Shown in pieces: positions 61,663-64,000 of a stretch of DNA of 64,000 bases. Positions within the stretch are counted from its first letter, which is position 1. Each line of letters opens with the position of its first letter. The notes under the pieces are model-generated. The model ran no database searches. It was not told the origin of the DNA and saw nothing but the letters and a program-made list of their open reading frames with translations. Source of the DNA: Nemertoderma westbladi (taxonomy: Eukaryota > Xenacoelomorpha > Nemertodermatida > Nemertodermatidae); the NCBI GenBank assembly GCA_032718475.1, contig JAUCBJ010007883.1:20503-84502 (forward strand). Direction: 5' to 3'. Made by a program: the position numbers and the translations under genes.

Positions 61663-64000
61663 TAACAGTTTAATTAAATAATTAATTAGTGATGTCTTTA
61701 TTTATATCATAATCAATATCAATAGCCAGGCCTATTGTAACAATAGCAATCAAATCTTAACATCAGGTACCGGTAATTAAATAAGCTGTGTTTAATCATA
61801 TACCATAAATCAGTAAATATAACGGATAGATTTTAATTCAGTTAACAAAACAATACAAGCAGACAAGAGACAAGGGTAGCGGTAATCTTAAATCTGTCTA
61901 GACTGCTATAGGTCTATGTTGACAAATAATAGGCCTTATAAAGGTATAATTATTGCCGACAATACTGCAATATACTAATGAATTGTATTGTTTAATTAAT
62001 TAATATTATTTGGTTTTATTTAACAAAAAATCACTGTAACCTTTTCTTCCCTCACTAAATTCTGCAATTTATATAGCAGTATACAGGTATACTGGTATAG
62101 CAACGATTCCAATGTGGAAAATATATCAGCTTAATACAGTAATATCAGTATATCTAACTACCGATACTCACTGAGCTGAGGTATGATGCATAAAAGTTGA
62201 TTAGGTCCTAATGAATGTAACGTAAGAATTACTGTATTATGATTCAGTGATTATAAAAGTATTTAATCAAAGTCTAGACAATATTATACATGATATAGGC
62301 AGAGCGGTTGCTACAATCATTTGATGTTCAACACTATACAACTATAGATAGGCAATAGCCAAATCTGAGAAATGTGTGAAAATATGACCAGTACCGGTAC
62401 CTGTACCTGCTATAATATATCAAAATGTACCAAGTCAACACGGTACCGAAATGCGACTCACTAATTAAATATATACATTTAATTTAATATGATACCTATG
62501 ATACCTACTAATTTATTTTACTGTTTTATGCCTAAATTCAGAAATTTCTGATATTTTTTTTGAGGTAAAAGATCTTCCTAATTCTATGCTTGAACTTCCA
62601 TCAGTACCGGTAGTAATGTTGCAACTTGCAATGCTCTCTCTTCAAATATAAATATGTATTATAATTTAATTAATTAATCCAATTAAAATTTGTTACAATT
62701 TAAATACATACCGGTAGTAAATAGGCCGACAAGTTGCTAAATCTCGTTATATGTATACTGCTGTATTGTGTGACAGTGTATTCCTACTGTTGAACAGCAT
62801 AAATTATGAGAAAACAGACAATAATTATATAGGTATCATCTAAACAAACTACACAATAAAAGGTAATGCACATAAATAACAAATAAAGGAATAGCGGTAG
62901 AGTTCCACTGCTTATTATTACCGCCTACCACTTACAAAATAACATAACAGGTGCTCAAGGATATTGTATGATTATCCATCAGCACGGTCGTCATAATGCG
63001 TAATATAACACCATTCTTTAGGAGTTACAATGGGGAATAAAGATTTCTGACTAAGATACTCAAATAGCATGAATTGCACTCTCACAACACATGCCCATGT
63101 TACAAAGCACACGGAGATATGGAGGATCAGCCAGTAAAGAGAAGAAAAGATATTTAACATTCAACCAACCAATAAGACAAGCACCAGCAGTGGTACGTCA
63201 ACCAAACAGATTACAGGCAACGAATTTACATAGAGTAGAGCACTATCACGCCATAACGCCGGCAGAGAAGCCTATTGCATTTACCATTGACGCACAAATA
63301 ATATATCCCTATGAATTACTCCCCAAGCACCCATGTCAGCACCAATTCTATGCCATTGATTAACCGCCTCAGGAATTCCCCCTTATCAATTTGTGTAATA
63401 ATCAGCCAATGGGGTAGCAAAGCGCGAAGGCAACTAACTCAGTCAACAATGAAGTTAACCAAGGCGTTGTTATAATGTTATACCCATAATTCGAAACCAG
63501 TTTAACTGTATCAAAGGGGAACCGGAAATAGGGAAGCTTGAAGCAATCTGCTTTCACCTCTCAGTGTTCCTATTATGGTGCAAGCAAAGAAACTTCATCT
63601 AATTGCGCTACGGGCAGTTATTAAAGCGCCCATTCAGAGTGGTAATAGGCTCGTACAAATCGATACTCATCTCAATAATTCATGAAAAAGGCTAAAGGCA
63701 AGCAATTCTTCGTGAGTAATACTTTTTCCACCCCAACTACGACAGCAGGCAGGCCAGTACAAGAAGGTAATAGTCGTGATTGGCTGTTTGTCCTATTTCT
63801 AAATTCCCGCAGGGCCGGCCACAGGGTAACTTGCTCTAAGCTTGATGAAGCTGGGCAGGGCAATGAATTGAAGGCAAACAGTTCAGATAATACGCCCGTT
63901 GATTGAATTGAAAACGGCAGGTAATGTAAATCAATTCAGTAGGAATACCATTAGCTAATCAATTAGAAACTCCTGGTAGGCCTATATGGCATAAGGTGAC
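61663..64000. other. Right flank, no supported gene
   Basis: AT-rich DNA with TACCGGTA near 61768, 62391, 62605 and 62709. Short frames at 63091-63363 and 63682-63906 show no domain. The promoter of the minus-strand gene should lie near 61620-62000. Confidence 0.5.

Noticed and set aside
63091-63363. 90-codon frame at the right flank
   Set aside because: Soluble-looking composition but no recognisable motif, splice context or homologue known to me.

Overview
The window is nuclear DNA from an invertebrate animal. It is AT-rich between genes and very rich in transposable elements and tandem arrays. The evidence for an animal is the set of conserved single-copy genes (ABCB6, QARS1, a LMAN2/VIP36 lectin with a KRFY tail, a MCUR1/CCDC90-family pair, a cwf21-domain SRRM2-like splicing factor), an elongator tRNA-Met gene, and non-LTR retrotransposons with a virus-type 2A motif of the kind known from marine invertebrates. 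The phylum is not resolved. The genes are strikingly intron-poor: QARS1 (784 codons) and LMAN2 (325 codons) are single open exons, and ABCB6 shows one intron.

Layout. 1-3.4 kb: a 48-bp minisatellite. 3.8-9.8 kb: a cluster of inverted-repeat elements, namely a 270-bp palindromic MITE, a 1.7-kb foldback split by a LINE fragment, and a complete 2.7-kb integrase-type DNA transposon with a 6-bp target duplication. 12.9-14.9 kb: degraded LINEs. 15.5-19.0 kb: an SRRM2-like gene (minus) and two tandem mitochondrial coiled-coil genes (plus). 19-23 kb: SINE-like repeats, a MITE and a 32-bp minisatellite. 23-27 kb: ABCB6 (minus). 27.3-33.9 kb: an inverted-repeat element carrying a hammerhead ribozyme, followed directly by an apparently intact non-LTR retrotransposon (ORF1 and ORF2). 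36.3-37.3 kb: LMAN2. 37.8-45 kb: two MITE-like elements, a 3.2-kb minisatellite and dispersed repeats. 46.7 kb: tRNA-Met. 48.1-50.4 kb: QARS1. 52-53.4 kb: reverse-transcriptase remnants (minus). 57.6-61.6 kb: a long unrecognised nuclear-type protein gene (minus) with a coding minisatellite. The remaining kilobases show no supported gene.

The host genes are unrelated housekeeping functions (haem/porphyrin-type ABC transport, glutaminyl-tRNA charging, ER-Golgi glycoprotein sorting, mitochondrial inner membrane, spliceosome). Nothing suggests an operon or a metabolic cluster.

The most interesting items are: (1) a good type I hammerhead ribozyme inside a TSD-flanked inverted-repeat element, with a self-complementary stem III suggesting a dimeric ribozyme; (2) an adjacent LINE whose ORF2 places a multi-pass hydrophobic domain upstream of a 2A-like DIETNPGP motif and whose ORF1 carries 33 tandem copies of an 8-residue repeat after an SGNH-hydrolase-like domain; (3) strong over-representation of the palindrome TACCGGTA. 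All positions and counts come from reading the sequence by eye; no search or alignment was run.
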